This document shows positions 18,822 through 26,620 of a stretch of 64,000 nt of DNA, piece by piece; within the stretch, counting starts at the first letter, position 1; each line of letters starts with the position of its first letter. The notes below the pieces were generated by a model. It was not told where the DNA came from. It searched no databases and was given only the letters and a program-made list of their open reading frames with translations. The position numbers and the translations under genes are program-made. The DNA comes from Deltaproteobacteria bacterium HGW-Deltaproteobacteria-19 (lineage in GTDB: Bacteria > Desulfobacterota > Syntrophia > Syntrophales > PHBD01), in assembly GCA_002841865.1 (NCBI GenBank), contig PHBD01000018.1:62001-126000 (forward strand), written 5' to 3'.

Positions 18822-20877
18822 CGACCTTGGTGCAGAAGTATTCGATCGTCTTCTGGGCACAGGTTCTGCAATACCCGAGCTTTTCCAGCATGGTGTTGGT
18901 CATCCGGTCGTAGAGCTTCTGGTTCTCTTCGTTGGTCCGGTTGGCCAGGGCGCCGATGAGGCTGCCCGCCCCGACGATGTCCGACTTCAGCCGGACGTCC
19001 GTGACCGCCTTCACCAGCTCCACGTTGTCCATGAAGTCGTACGTCGCGTCGATGGAGATCTTCTGGCCGTAAATCTTGCGGATCGAGGTCCGGAAGGATT
19101 CCCGCTGCTCTTTCGTTTTCAGCCCCAGGCGCTCTTCCACACTCTGGATGTAGCGCTCGTCGATCTTCAGGGCCTTGAGCTGCCCCGTCTGCGGGTCCCT
19201 ATACTTCCACATCCGGTCGGGGCCCAGGTTCTCCGCGTCGATGCCGATGATCATGTTGACGTAGTTCATGACGTCCTTCTTCACCGCGTGGGGCTCGTCC
19301 ATGTAGGCGTTGAACATCTCCGTCATGATCCGTTCCCGGTACAGCCCGCGGGCCGTCTTGAGATCGTCGAAATATTTCGTCCGTTCCCCTGCGTCCGACA
19401 CGTAGTCGAGAATGACCTTTTCGATGGCCTTGAAGATGTCTTCGGCGAACATGCAGCGGCCCTCGTTCGTCTCGGAGGTCTCGATCAGGAGCTGGAGCGA
19501 CCGGCCGAGCGCCCGCTGGCCCAGCCCTTTCTGACCGAACCGCTTGGTGATGTCCGGCTCGTGATTGAGGATGTCGATTACCTCGGCCAGGGCCTTGATG
19601 CTCTTTTCTCCGGCCACTTCCCCTGCGGCCAGCTTCATCATCTCGATGGAGGTCAGCTTTTCCGACCGGGGCAGCCGCGACATCACGACGGCCAGGGAGG
19701 CGGCATAATTGAGATTCGGATCCTGGTGGAGCTGTTCCCTCGTCAGGGTCGTCTTCACCTCGCTGCCGATGGCGTAATCGGTCAGGTATTTCTGCATCCG
19801 GTAATTCGTGTTGTGGGCGACGTAGCAGACCCGGCACCGGTCGACGATGGGCGCCTCTTCCTTCTCAGCCAGGAACCGGTTGAACTCCGAGTTGTTGCTG
19901 GTGGCGATGATCAGGGTGTCGATGGGCCAGCGGAACCCGTCCATCTCGATGTTCCGGTTCTGGATCACACCGAGATAGACCTGAACGAGATCCTTCTTGT
20001 TCTTGAAGATCTCGTCGCTGAAATGGATGCCCCCCCCGGCGACCCGGGCCAGGGCGCCGCGCCTCAGGTCGAACCGGTACGGGTTGTTGGGGTCGCTCAG
20101 GTGGAGGAGGCGCTGGATGGATTCCTCTCCGAGCAGATCGACGGCTGACGACGTGATCTTGTCCTTGGCCGAGTATTTCCCGGTGATGGTTCCGAGGCTT
20201 TCGCTCAGGGGGACGGGCACGACTTCGATGAAATCCAGCATCTTTTCAATGTCGCCGCCGGTTGCGTTCCGGATGTCGTTCAGGATGTAGTCGCTGCACG
20301 CGCCGAGGGGCCGGTAACTGGCATAATGCTTTTCCAGGTCCCCGTCGGAAAATCCCATGGCGCCGGACAGCCAGGCCACGTTTTCCTGCCTGGCGGGAGA
20401 TAGGTTCATCGCGAGGATCATCGGGTCTTCGAAGGTCTGCGACTGGATCATCCGGATTTTTCCGTAGTTTTCCAGGCGGTCGATGTGCCGGAAATTGAAG
20501 GTATAGCGGCGGTTGCCTTCCTGGGCGACAAACTGCCGGTAGAGGGAGCACATGGTATCGACGAAGAAGGTTTTGCCGTTTCCGGGTTCACCGACGAGGA
20601 CGAAGGCCATTTCGCTGGAGGACCCCCCCTCGGCGGCGTCCTTGACGAAGGAGACGAAGCTGTTGATCTCGTCGAACATGCCGATGACGTGCTTTTGTCC
20701 CACCCGGAAGACCTTGAAGTCATAAGTGCTCTTCCCGTTGACGACCACTTTTTCGATGCAGTTCGCGTCATCAAGGATCATCCGGGCCACGGACTGAAAG
20801 CAGTTTTCAAATCGCCGTTTTCCCGCCTTCACCTCAGCGAGATGAAACGCCAGTGTGTTCGAATTTTTCTCTGTCAT
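18811..20877 (-). CDS. prkA: Serine protein kinase PrkA (YeaG family)
   Basis: A 688-residue PrkA/YeaG protein, slightly longer than E. coli YeaG. It has the AAA domain with Walker A VGEPGNGKTFFVD (about 95-107), ALARVAGGGIHFSDEIFKNKKDL, IATSNNSEFNRFL near the sensor region, and the C-terminal PrkA kinase-like domain. PrkA was reported to have serine-kinase activity, and AAA protease-type activity has also been proposed. GGAGGTCGATC precedes the ATG. It is followed by YeaH with an 11-base overlap, then SpoVR and a second PrkA-like ATPase. The truncated response regulator (21121-21360) lies upstream on the same strand and may be co-transcribed. Confidence 0.94.
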   Translation of the reverse strand: MTEKNSNTLAFHLAEVKAGKRRFENCFQSVARMILDDANCIEKVVVNGKSTYDFKVFRVGQKHVIGMFDEINSFVSFVKDAAEGGSSSEMAFVLVGEPGNGKTFFVDTMCSLYRQFVAQEGNRRYTFNFRHIDRLENYGKIRMIQSQTFEDPMILAMNLSPARQENVAWLSGAMGFSDGDLEKHYASYRPLGACSDYILNDIRNATGGDIEKMLDFIEVVPVPLSESLGTITGKYSAKDKITSSAVDLLGEESIQRLLHLSDPNNPYRFDLRRGALARVAGGGIHFSDEIFKNKKDLVQVYLGVIQNRNIEMDGFRWPIDTLIIATSNNSEFNRFLAEKEEAPIVDRCRVCYVAHNTNYRMQKYLTDYAIGSEVKTTLTREQLHQDPNLNYAASLAVVMSRLPRSEKLTSIEMMKLAAGEVAGEKSIKALAEVIDILNHEPDITKRFGQKGLGQRALGRSLQLLIETSETNEGRCMFAEDIFKAIEKVILDYVSDAGERTKYFDDLKTARGLYRERIMTEMFNAYMDEPHAVKKDVMNYVNMIIGIDAENLGPDRMWKYRDPQTGQLKALKIDERYIQSVEERLGLKTKEQRESFRTSIRKIYGQKISIDATYDFMDNVELVKAVTDVRLKSDIVGAGSLIGALANRTNEENQKLYDRMTNTMLEKLGYCRTCAQKTIEYFCTKVDEN

Positions 20878-21120
20878 GATCGACCTCCGTGGCCTTTTTT
20901 GTGGGTCCGTTTATCCAATCTTGAGAACAGGCAATTGTCCTTATGATGCTTTTAGCAAATGACGTGCCATGTGTTTCCCGTGGCACTGCGTGTCCCGGCA
21001 GCAGGCCTCGCCGGAGGGACCTGCAAAGGAACGGCCGGTGTACGGTGAAGGAGGTGGAGATCCGGTAATCGACAAAAGCAAGGGCAGGCCCGGTCGCACC
21101 CACGGAGCTCTGCCGGGAGA

Positions 21121-21360
21121 TCAGTCGGTGAACTTCCTGACACTTTCCGCGAAATCGGGGTTCAGGGACAGTTTTCCGGTGACGTGTAAATATTTTGACA
21201 CAATGGCACGGACGGCCGGTTCCAGAACGAAGGGACGGATGGGCTTTTCCAGGAGAGAATCGATGCCGGCCACGAGGCACATGTTCACGATGTCACCGGC
21301 GCTGCCGATGCAGACACCCGCATCGTCGTCGAGGATGATGACATCGAGATTGTCTGTCAT
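21121..21360 (-). CDS. Response regulator with internal in-frame deletion
   Basis: A 79-residue protein clearly derived from a receiver domain like that at 12888-13337. Residues 1-17 (MTDNLDVIILDDDAGVC) match the start of the full copy. The sequence then jumps to AGDIVNMCLVAGIDSLLEKP, which matches residues from about 93 onward, so roughly 74 residues including phosphoacceptor Asp and the switch Thr are gone. The frame is intact and the terminal alpha5 region is kept. GGGAGGTGCGAA precedes the ATG. It cannot be phosphorylated in the normal way; it may be a decaying gene or a retained interaction fragment. Confidence 0.75.
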   Translation of the reverse strand: MTDNLDVIILDDDAGVCIGSAGDIVNMCLVAGIDSLLEKPIRPFVLEPAVRAIVSKYLHVTGKLSLNPDFAESVRKFTD

Positions 21361-21931
21361 TTCGCACCTCCCGATGGAAGGTCTGACGGTTCCCTGGATG
21401 TCTGTCCTGCTGCAACCCGAAATGTGCCGGTGTCCTGCATATTGGTGTGAAACTGATTTATAATTAAAAGATGCGGGCATGCATGTCAAGACACATGTCC
21501 CGAACGTACAAGGAGGAGGTCTCCTTGTTCAGCCAGGGTGCGGACATGGAAAAGCTCTCAGCAAACGTCCCGGGCTTTTCCTCCACAAGTTCCAGCAGGT
21601 TGCCCAGAGGCTCTATGGATTCCTGAATGGTCATCTGATAAAGGCCCTCTTTTTTTACTGAAAAGAGCAAGCGCTGTGCCAGGATTGCGGTGATCCGCCC
21701 CCTTCCCGTGAATGCGGCAGCCCCGCGCGGGCGATGCCGGGAAGAGACGGTGCGTGTCGTCAAGGTATTGACATGAGTGGGATCGGAAGGGAGGCAGATT
21801 TAACTCCGGCCCCCTTCTCCCTTATTGCCATACCCGGTTCCTAAATGTTATTCAATGCGGCATTGAGGTGGCTCGCTCTAAAGCGGGATAGCAGGAAGCG
21901 GGCCGCCCTTTTTCCTGTGGTGGACCTGCGA
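21361..21931. other. Intergenic region with a promoter for the minus-strand locus
   Basis: About 570 bases. It contains the TTGACA promoter at 21461-21489 (minus). A possible 56-codon minus frame (21464-21634, beginning MTIQESIEPLGNLLEL) overlaps that promoter and has no convincing ribosome binding site; it is not called as a gene. Nothing else was recognised. Confidence 0.4.
21461..21489 (-). promoter_or_regulatory. Sigma-70-like promoter for the truncated regulator/PrkA operon
   Basis: On the minus strand: TTGACA (21489-21484), 17 bases, then TAATTA (21466-21461). The -35 is perfect and the -10 is moderate. It lies about 100 bases before the truncated response-regulator start and could drive the PrkA-YeaH-SpoVR operon behind it. 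Confidence 0.5.
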
Positions 21932-22504
21932 ATGGATCTCCTCCTGAGCATCTGTCTCGGCGTCGGTCTGAGCGCTGCCTGCGGATTCCGTGTTTTTATC
22001 CCGTTGCTCGCCTTGAGCGGCGCCTCGCAGTACGGCTATATCCACCTTGCTCCCGAGTGGGCATGGATCGGTACGACTGCCGCGCTCTGGGCGTTCGGAA
22101 CGGCTGCCATTCTTGAAATTGCGGCCTATTTCGTTCCCTGGATCGATCACCTTATGGACGGCGTGGCCGCGCCGGCGGCGGCGGTCGCAGGGGTGCTGGT
22201 CATGGCGTCTGCGCTGGCGAATGTGAGCCCGCTGGTGAAATGGACGATGGCCGTCATCGCGGGTGGTGGAAGCGCTGCGCTGGTGCAGGGATCGACTATG
22301 ATCGCCCGCGGCGCGTCGTCGGCGCTGACCGGAGGATTGGGGAATCCGGCCGTCGCTGCCGGTGAAGCGGTTGCGGCCGTCCTGCTGAGCCTCCTCGCTG
22401 TTTTGCTGCCGGTGCTTGCCGGACTGGTGGTTTCGGTGCTCCTGGCATTCCTCGTCCGAAAGGCCGTTCGTTCCCGCAGTCAAGGGAAAAGGGAACGGAT
22501 TTGA
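21932..22504 (+). CDS. DUF4126 family membrane protein
   Basis: A 190-residue integral membrane protein with the DUF4126 signature near the N-terminus (LGVGLSAACGFRVFIPLLAL) and about five hydrophobic segments. A conserved HLMDGVAAPAAAVAG block and RGASSALTGGLGNP follow, with a basic C-terminal tail. The function is not established. The start is uncertain: ATG 21932 begins the conserved part, and a GTG at 21917 or ATG at 21845 are in-frame alternatives. It ends 38 bases before the flavoenzyme start, so the two are probably an operon. Confidence 0.82.
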   Translation: MDLLLSICLGVGLSAACGFRVFIPLLALSGASQYGYIHLAPEWAWIGTTAALWAFGTAAILEIAAYFVPWIDHLMDGVAAPAAAVAGVLVMASALANVSPLVKWTMAVIAGGGSAALVQGSTMIARGASSALTGGLGNPAVAAGEAVAAVLLSLLAVLLPVLAGLVVSVLLAFLVRKAVRSRSQGKRERI

Positions 22505-22542
22505 AACGTGTCCTTTTTTCCCCGTCCCATAGAAAGGAAGAA

Positions 22543-24549
22543 ATGGAATTCATCAAGTTGCTGGAACCCATCACAATCCGCCGCCTGACCGTCCCGAACC
22601 GGATGGTCATGCCGTCCATGGGGATGCATTTCACGGATCAATATGAATTCAACCGGCGCTACCAGGACTTTTACCGGGCCCGTGCCGAAGGCGGCGTGGG
22701 GCTGATGATCATCGGTCCCGTCGCCATCGACCGCATCGGCGCGGGTTCCTGGATGCCGGGGCTGTTCGAGGACCGCCAGGTCGAGGAATTCCGGCCCTTC
22801 CTGGCGGAACTGCACCGGGGCACGCGGACCGTCCCGGGAACCCAGCTTTTCCATGCGGGGCGCAACGCCACGGCCCCGTTTTTCGAGGGTGTGCCGGCCC
22901 TGGCCCCCTCCGCTGTTCCCAGCCGCCTGATGAAGCAGATGCCCCGGGCGATGACCTGGGAGGACATCGAGACCGTGAAGGAGTCCTTTGCCCGGAGCGC
23001 CGTCCGCGCCCGGGATGCGGGATTCGATTTCATCGAGATCATCGCCTGCACGGGATACCTGATCAGCCAGTTCCTCTCCCCCGTCACGAACTTCCGGACC
23101 GACGACTACGGCGGCTCCTTCGAGAACCGGATGCGCTTCGGCCTGGAGGTGTTCCGGAAGGTCCGGGAGGCCGTCGGGCCCGACACGGCCCTGGGGACCC
23201 GCGTGGCCGGGAACGACTTCATGGACGGGGGCTGCACGAACCGGGAGATCGCCCTGTTCTGCGCAGAGGCCGAGAAGGCGGGGATCGACGCGATCAACGT
23301 GACCGGCGGCTGGCACGAGACGAACGTGCCGCAGCTCACCTGCCACGTCCCGCCGGGGGCCTACGTCTACCTGGCCCGGGGGGTGAAAGACCGCGTGGGG
23401 ATTCCTGTCTTCGCCTCGAACCGCCTGGGCGACCCGGAGCTGGCCGAGCGGGTGCTGCGCTCCGGCGCGGCGGACATGGTCTGCCTGGGGCGGCCCCTGC
23501 TGGCGGACCCGGACCTGCCGCGGAAGATCCTGGAAGGGCGGCCGGAGGAGATCGTTCGCTGCATCGCCTGCCAGAACTGCTTTGACAGCATCGCCACCGG
23601 CGGGGCGGTCTGCTGTGCCCTCAATCCGCTCATGGGCAGGGAAGGGGAGTTCCGCCTCGAAAAGGCGGCGGTCCCGAAAAAGATCTATGTGGCCGGCGGT
23701 GGGCCGGCAGGGATGGAATTTGCGGCTGCCGCCGCCGGTCGCGGCCATGACGTCACCCTCTTCGAAAAGGAAGACCGCCTGGGCGGGCAGATCGAACCGG
23801 CGTCGTCGCCCCCGGGGAAGCAGGCTTTCGGGAGCGTGACGGCCGACCTGGAGAGGCGGCTGAAACCGGCGGGCGTCAGGGTCCGGCGGAAGTCGCCGCT
23901 TACCATGGCGAAGATCCGCAGGGGAAAGCCCGACGTGCTGGTCGTGGCGACCGGGGCGGTTCCCATGGAGATCCGTGTTCCGGGGATCGACCGGCCCCAT
24001 GTGGTCGGCGCCTGGGACGTCCTCCGGGGAAGGATAGCCGACATCGGACGGCGGGTGGTCGTCGTCGGCGGAAACGCCGTGGGGTGCGAAACCGCCGAGT
24101 GGATTGCCTCCCAGGACATCCCCGATCCGGAGACCTTTGCCTTCCTGGCCTACCACGGGGCGGAGACGCAGGAGGAGCTGCAGGCGATCCTGTACCGGCA
24201 CCGCCGTCAAATCACCGTCATCGACATGGTGGAGAAGATGGCCGCCGGCACGGGACGCGCGTCCCGGTGGGTCCTGATGAAGAACCTGAGGCTCTGCGGG
24301 ATCGAGCTCCGGCCGGGGGCGAAGCTGCTGGAGATTACCGACGGAGCAGTGATCGTGGAGGCGAACGGCGGGAAGGAAAGCATTCCCGCGGACACCGTCG
24401 TCATGGCCGTCGGCTCAAGGTCGGTGGACGGCCTGGCGCGGGAGGTCGGCCGGGAAGGGCTGCGGGTCGTCACCATCGGCGACGCAAAATCCCCCCGCAA
24501 GATCGTCGACGCGATCCGCGAGGGCTTCGAGGAGGCCATGAAGATCTGA
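22543..24549 (+). CDS. NADH:flavin oxidoreductase / 2,4-dienoyl-CoA reductase family
   Basis: A 668-residue FadH-type flavoenzyme. The first half is an Old Yellow Enzyme TIM barrel binding FMN, with ACTGYLISQFLSP and NRMRFGLEV. A cysteine cluster for a 4Fe-4S site follows (CIACQNC, then CC after about 10 residues). The second half holds FAD and NAD(P)H Rossmann folds (YVAGGGPAGMEFAAAAAGRG and VVVVGGNAVGCETAEW). Relatives reduce 2,4-dienoyl-CoA or enoates with NAD(P)H. The start at 22543 is preferred to TTG 22501 because GAAAGGAAGAA stands directly before it. The acyl-CoA theme agrees with the ligases in the window. The large antisense frame over it is a GC artefact. Confidence 0.92.
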   Translation: MEFIKLLEPITIRRLTVPNRMVMPSMGMHFTDQYEFNRRYQDFYRARAEGGVGLMIIGPVAIDRIGAGSWMPGLFEDRQVEEFRPFLAELHRGTRTVPGTQLFHAGRNATAPFFEGVPALAPSAVPSRLMKQMPRAMTWEDIETVKESFARSAVRARDAGFDFIEIIACTGYLISQFLSPVTNFRTDDYGGSFENRMRFGLEVFRKVREAVGPDTALGTRVAGNDFMDGGCTNREIALFCAEAEKAGIDAINVTGGWHETNVPQLTCHVPPGAYVYLARGVKDRVGIPVFASNRLGDPELAERVLRSGAADMVCLGRPLLADPDLPRKILEGRPEEIVRCIACQNCFDSIATGGAVCCALNPLMGREGEFRLEKAAVPKKIYVAGGGPAGMEFAAAAAGRGHDVTLFEKEDRLGGQIEPASSPPGKQAFGSVTADLERRLKPAGVRVRRKSPLTMAKIRRGKPDVLVVATGAVPMEIRVPGIDRPHVVGAWDVLRGRIADIGRRVVVVGGNAVGCETAEWIASQDIPDPETFAFLAYHGAETQEELQAILYRHRRQITVIDMVEKMAAGTGRASRWVLMKNLRLCGIELRPGAKLLEITDGAVIVEANGGKESIPADTVVMAVGSRSVDGLAREVGREGLRVVTIGDAKSPRKIVDAIREGFEEAMKI

Positions 24550-25265
24550 CGAAACGGGGAAACGGGAGGAACGGATTTCAAATCCGCTCCTCCTTCCTTT
24601 TTCTTCCCTCCCACTCCAAGTCGGATCGCCATTTCTTCTCTTTCAAGCATCGTGGCGCGGGGGCTGCCACGGGGGCTTCCGCCGTCGCGGCCTTTTTTTC
24701 CACGATCCCTCGTCGACGGCCAGGAAGGCTGGAGGGATGGAAAAAAAGTCCTAATTGCTCCTCTGGAAACCCCCGGTCGCGCCCCCACGAACATTGGTCG
24801 GGGAGGGGGGCTTCCCGTAGCGCGAATAGCGGCTTTTTCGGGGTACCCTGCCGTCGCAGCGCAGCGCCCGCAAAGTCATCTGTCTGAGCACCGTCCGGTG
24901 CGGAAAAAATAGGGACACTTCCCCATTTTTTTGATTCGGGAACAACGCACCTTGCCTGTTCGTAACGAAAGAATAGGGGGAGGTGTTATTTCAGGCCAAC
25001 GTTCGCGGGGGCGCGACCGGGGGTTCCCAGAGGAGCAATTGGAAAACGTTTCCGGACCCCAGGCTCTTCGGTTTCAGAAGGCGAAGAGCGGAAACGTTTT
25101 CGCGACGGCGGGAGCCCCCGTGGCAGCCCCCGTGTCGATGCGCTGAATGCAAAGGAAAGGGGGCCGGCCCGTCAGGAAAGAAAATAAAAAGAAGGAGGAG
25201 CGGATTTGAAATCCGTTCCTCCGCATCGTTCCCCGTGACGGTTCGTGCCCGCTCCCTTTCATCCT
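24550..25265. repeat. Composite inverted repeat built from two hairpin elements
   Basis: Outer arms 24565-24595 and 25192-25222 are perfect 31-bp inverted copies and each is itself nearly palindromic (GGATTTCAAATCC). Inside lie two inverted copies of a 140-base element, 24656-24797 and 24996-25134. Each copy has a G-rich block, a hairpin and a C-rich block, and its two blocks can pair with each other. The hairpins differ in sequence but both pair well: 24692-24711 with 24732-24748, and 25043-25054 with 25089-25100 (inner 25064-25070 with 25082-25088). About 200 bases between the copies hold nothing recognisable. No coding gene is supported here. It may be a MITE-like element or structured RNA. 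Confidence 0.75.
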
Positions 25266-25793
25266 TCAGAGTCCCTTCCTTTCGAACAGGCGGAAGACGC
25301 CGAGAAAGGCCGCGATCAGGACGACGATGACAATCCAGTGGTTGACGCCGAGAGCACCGGGGATTGTGATCTTGCCGAGGTTGCCCCAGGTCAGGACCGT
25401 CTCCTTGAGAAGCGGGAACGCCTCGGCGTAGAGACCTGCCCCGAGAACCATTCCCAGCAGGCCGAAAAGGCTGTCGTAGCGACCCTCGCCGAGGGCTGCC
25501 GATCCGGTGGTGGGGCAATAGCCGACAATGGCCCAGCCGATGCCGAAGATGAGCCCTCCCAGGATGTTCGCCCCCAGGATCGTCGCCTTGATGGAGAGTT
25601 TCGCCATCCCCAGGTCTACGAGCAGGTATATGCCCACCATGGCGACCAGGATGGCGCTCAGCATGAACTTCACGATGGTCATGTCCTTCAGGCGCATGGC
25701 CCCCAGCTGCTTGTCGTAGCGGATGACATGGGCCTTCTGCATGATAAACCCGAAGAGGATGCCCGTAACGGCTCCGGTCAACAGTTCGTTCAT
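25266..25793 (-). CDS. YeeE/YedE family half-transporter (second half)
   Basis: A 175-residue polytopic membrane protein of the YeeE/YedE (sulphur/selenium transport) family. It has about five hydrophobic segments and the family cysteine motif in GWAIVGYCPTTGSAALGEG. Full-length family members bring two such halves together in one chain or as gene pairs; here the partner half is the gene directly upstream, whose stop (after TGA readthrough) overlaps this ATG by 3 bases. Members import thiosulphate or related sulphur or selenium species. GGAGGTGAGCAGCG precedes the ATG. The cargo is inferred from the family only. Confidence 0.88.
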   Translation of the reverse strand: MNELLTGAVTGILFGFIMQKAHVIRYDKQLGAMRLKDMTIVKFMLSAILVAMVGIYLLVDLGMAKLSIKATILGANILGGLIFGIGWAIVGYCPTTGSAALGEGRYDSLFGLLGMVLGAGLYAEAFPLLKETVLTWGNLGKITIPGALGVNHWIVIVVLIAAFLGVFRLFERKGL

Positions 25794-26314
25794 CGCTGCT
25801 CACCTCCTCTGTACAGGATTCCTGCCACGATGATGCCGGCCAGGAAGAAGCAGATCAGGGATATGTAACCGCTGACGGCTACCTGAGCCAGACCGCTCAG
25901 GCCGTGGCCGCTGGGTCACCCGTCGGCGAGGCGCGCCCCGAACATCGCGACCGCCCCGCCGAAGAAGGCCACCGTCCAGCGCCGGGTGCGGGACGGCCCG
26001 AACCGTGCCTCCCACATGGGCGGCACCGGGACGGCACGCCTCTCCCCCGACAGGGAAGCCGACGCCAGGGAGCCGAAGAGAACGCCGAGAACGAACATTC
26101 CCTGCCAGTCCAGTTTGATTTTCTCCTTGATGAAGTACTCCATGCCGGCCACCTTTTCGGGTGCCGCGGCCTGCTCGACGAAGCCGGCGATGCGCACGAA
26201 CGTTGTCGAGGCCCCGAAGTACTTTCCCGTCAGGAAGACCGACAGGATCAGGAGCAGGCCGGCAACGGCGCCGGCGGCGTAGGGGGACCATGTCTTCTGC
26301 GTCAGGATGTTCAT
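25790..26314 (-). CDS. YeeE/YedE half-transporter with in-frame TGA (candidate selenoprotein)
   Basis: Read to the first TGA (25916-25918) this gene gives 132 residues ending GARLADG. Read through, it gives 174 residues: after the TGA the frame continues PSGHGLSGLAQVAVSGYISL with a final membrane helix and stops at 25790-25792, overlapping the ATG of the partner half. In YeeE/YedE proteins this place holds the invariant cysteine of the GCxSGHGxSG motif, so TGA stands exactly where Cys is expected. A SECIS-like hairpin follows at the right distance (separate entry). GGAGG lies about 10 bases before the start. Hydrophobic helices are near 11-30, 73-90 and 112-130. The alternative is a TGC-to-TGA mutation or error. 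Confidence 0.8.
25875..25918 (-). promoter_or_regulatory. Candidate bacterial SECIS element after in-frame TGA
   Basis: On the minus strand, 21 bases follow TGA (25918-25916) before a 6-base loop GGUCUG closed by a perfect 7-bp stem CCUGAGC/GCUCAGG (25901-25882). A 4-bp lower stem ACGG/CCGU is set off by a UAG bulge. The loop resembles the GGUCU apical loop of E. coli fdhF, and the spacing and stem length fit the accepted bacterial SECIS pattern. It would recruit SelB with Sec-tRNA. A fold this size can also arise by chance in GC-rich DNA. Confidence 0.65.
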
Positions 26315-26620
26315 GTTCCGTTCACCTCCATTTCTTTTTTTCTCCGGCTGATGGACAGCAGCCGGATCGGTCTCGGATTTGGCTCAGTGGACGGGAGTGG
26401 AAGGAAACAACGCGGTTCGCTCGCTTGGTGCTTCATGGTAAGCGAAGCGTTCATCGCGTGTCAACCGCGCAATGAAGCTTCAAATAGAGCTTTGTCCCAG
26501 GGGATCCTTGTGGCATAAAAGACCTGTCCATTCGGCAGTCCGGCCCGGCGGCCTGTCAGGGTTTATTCATTCCTGTTCGGTTTCAGAATCTGTTCCACTT
26601 CGCCAAAAGGAGGGAAGAGC
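26315..26620. other. Intergenic region between divergent genes
   Basis: About 306 bases between the minus-strand YeeE pair and the plus-strand acyl-CoA ligase. It must hold promoters for both directions. No clear hairpin, coding frame or consensus promoter was picked out. Confidence 0.4.

Noticed and set aside
21464-21634. 56-codon minus frame beginning MTIQESIEPLG
   Set aside because: It overlaps the promoter of the truncated regulator, lacks a convincing ribosome binding site and matches no family I know.
22480-24210. 576-codon open frame antisense to the flavoenzyme
   Set aside because: High GC at third positions opens long antisense frames; composition is Arg/Pro/Gly/His-rich with no family motif, while the plus frame has clear FMN/FAD motifs. 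The same holds for 8837-10651 minus, 34189-37551 plus, 37479-39347 minus, 58369-60138 minus and 13955-15310 plus.
24550-25265. CRISPR array
   Set aside because: The repeats are inverted hairpin copies, not regularly spaced direct repeats with unique spacers, and no cas gene is nearby. No CRISPR was seen elsewhere in the window.
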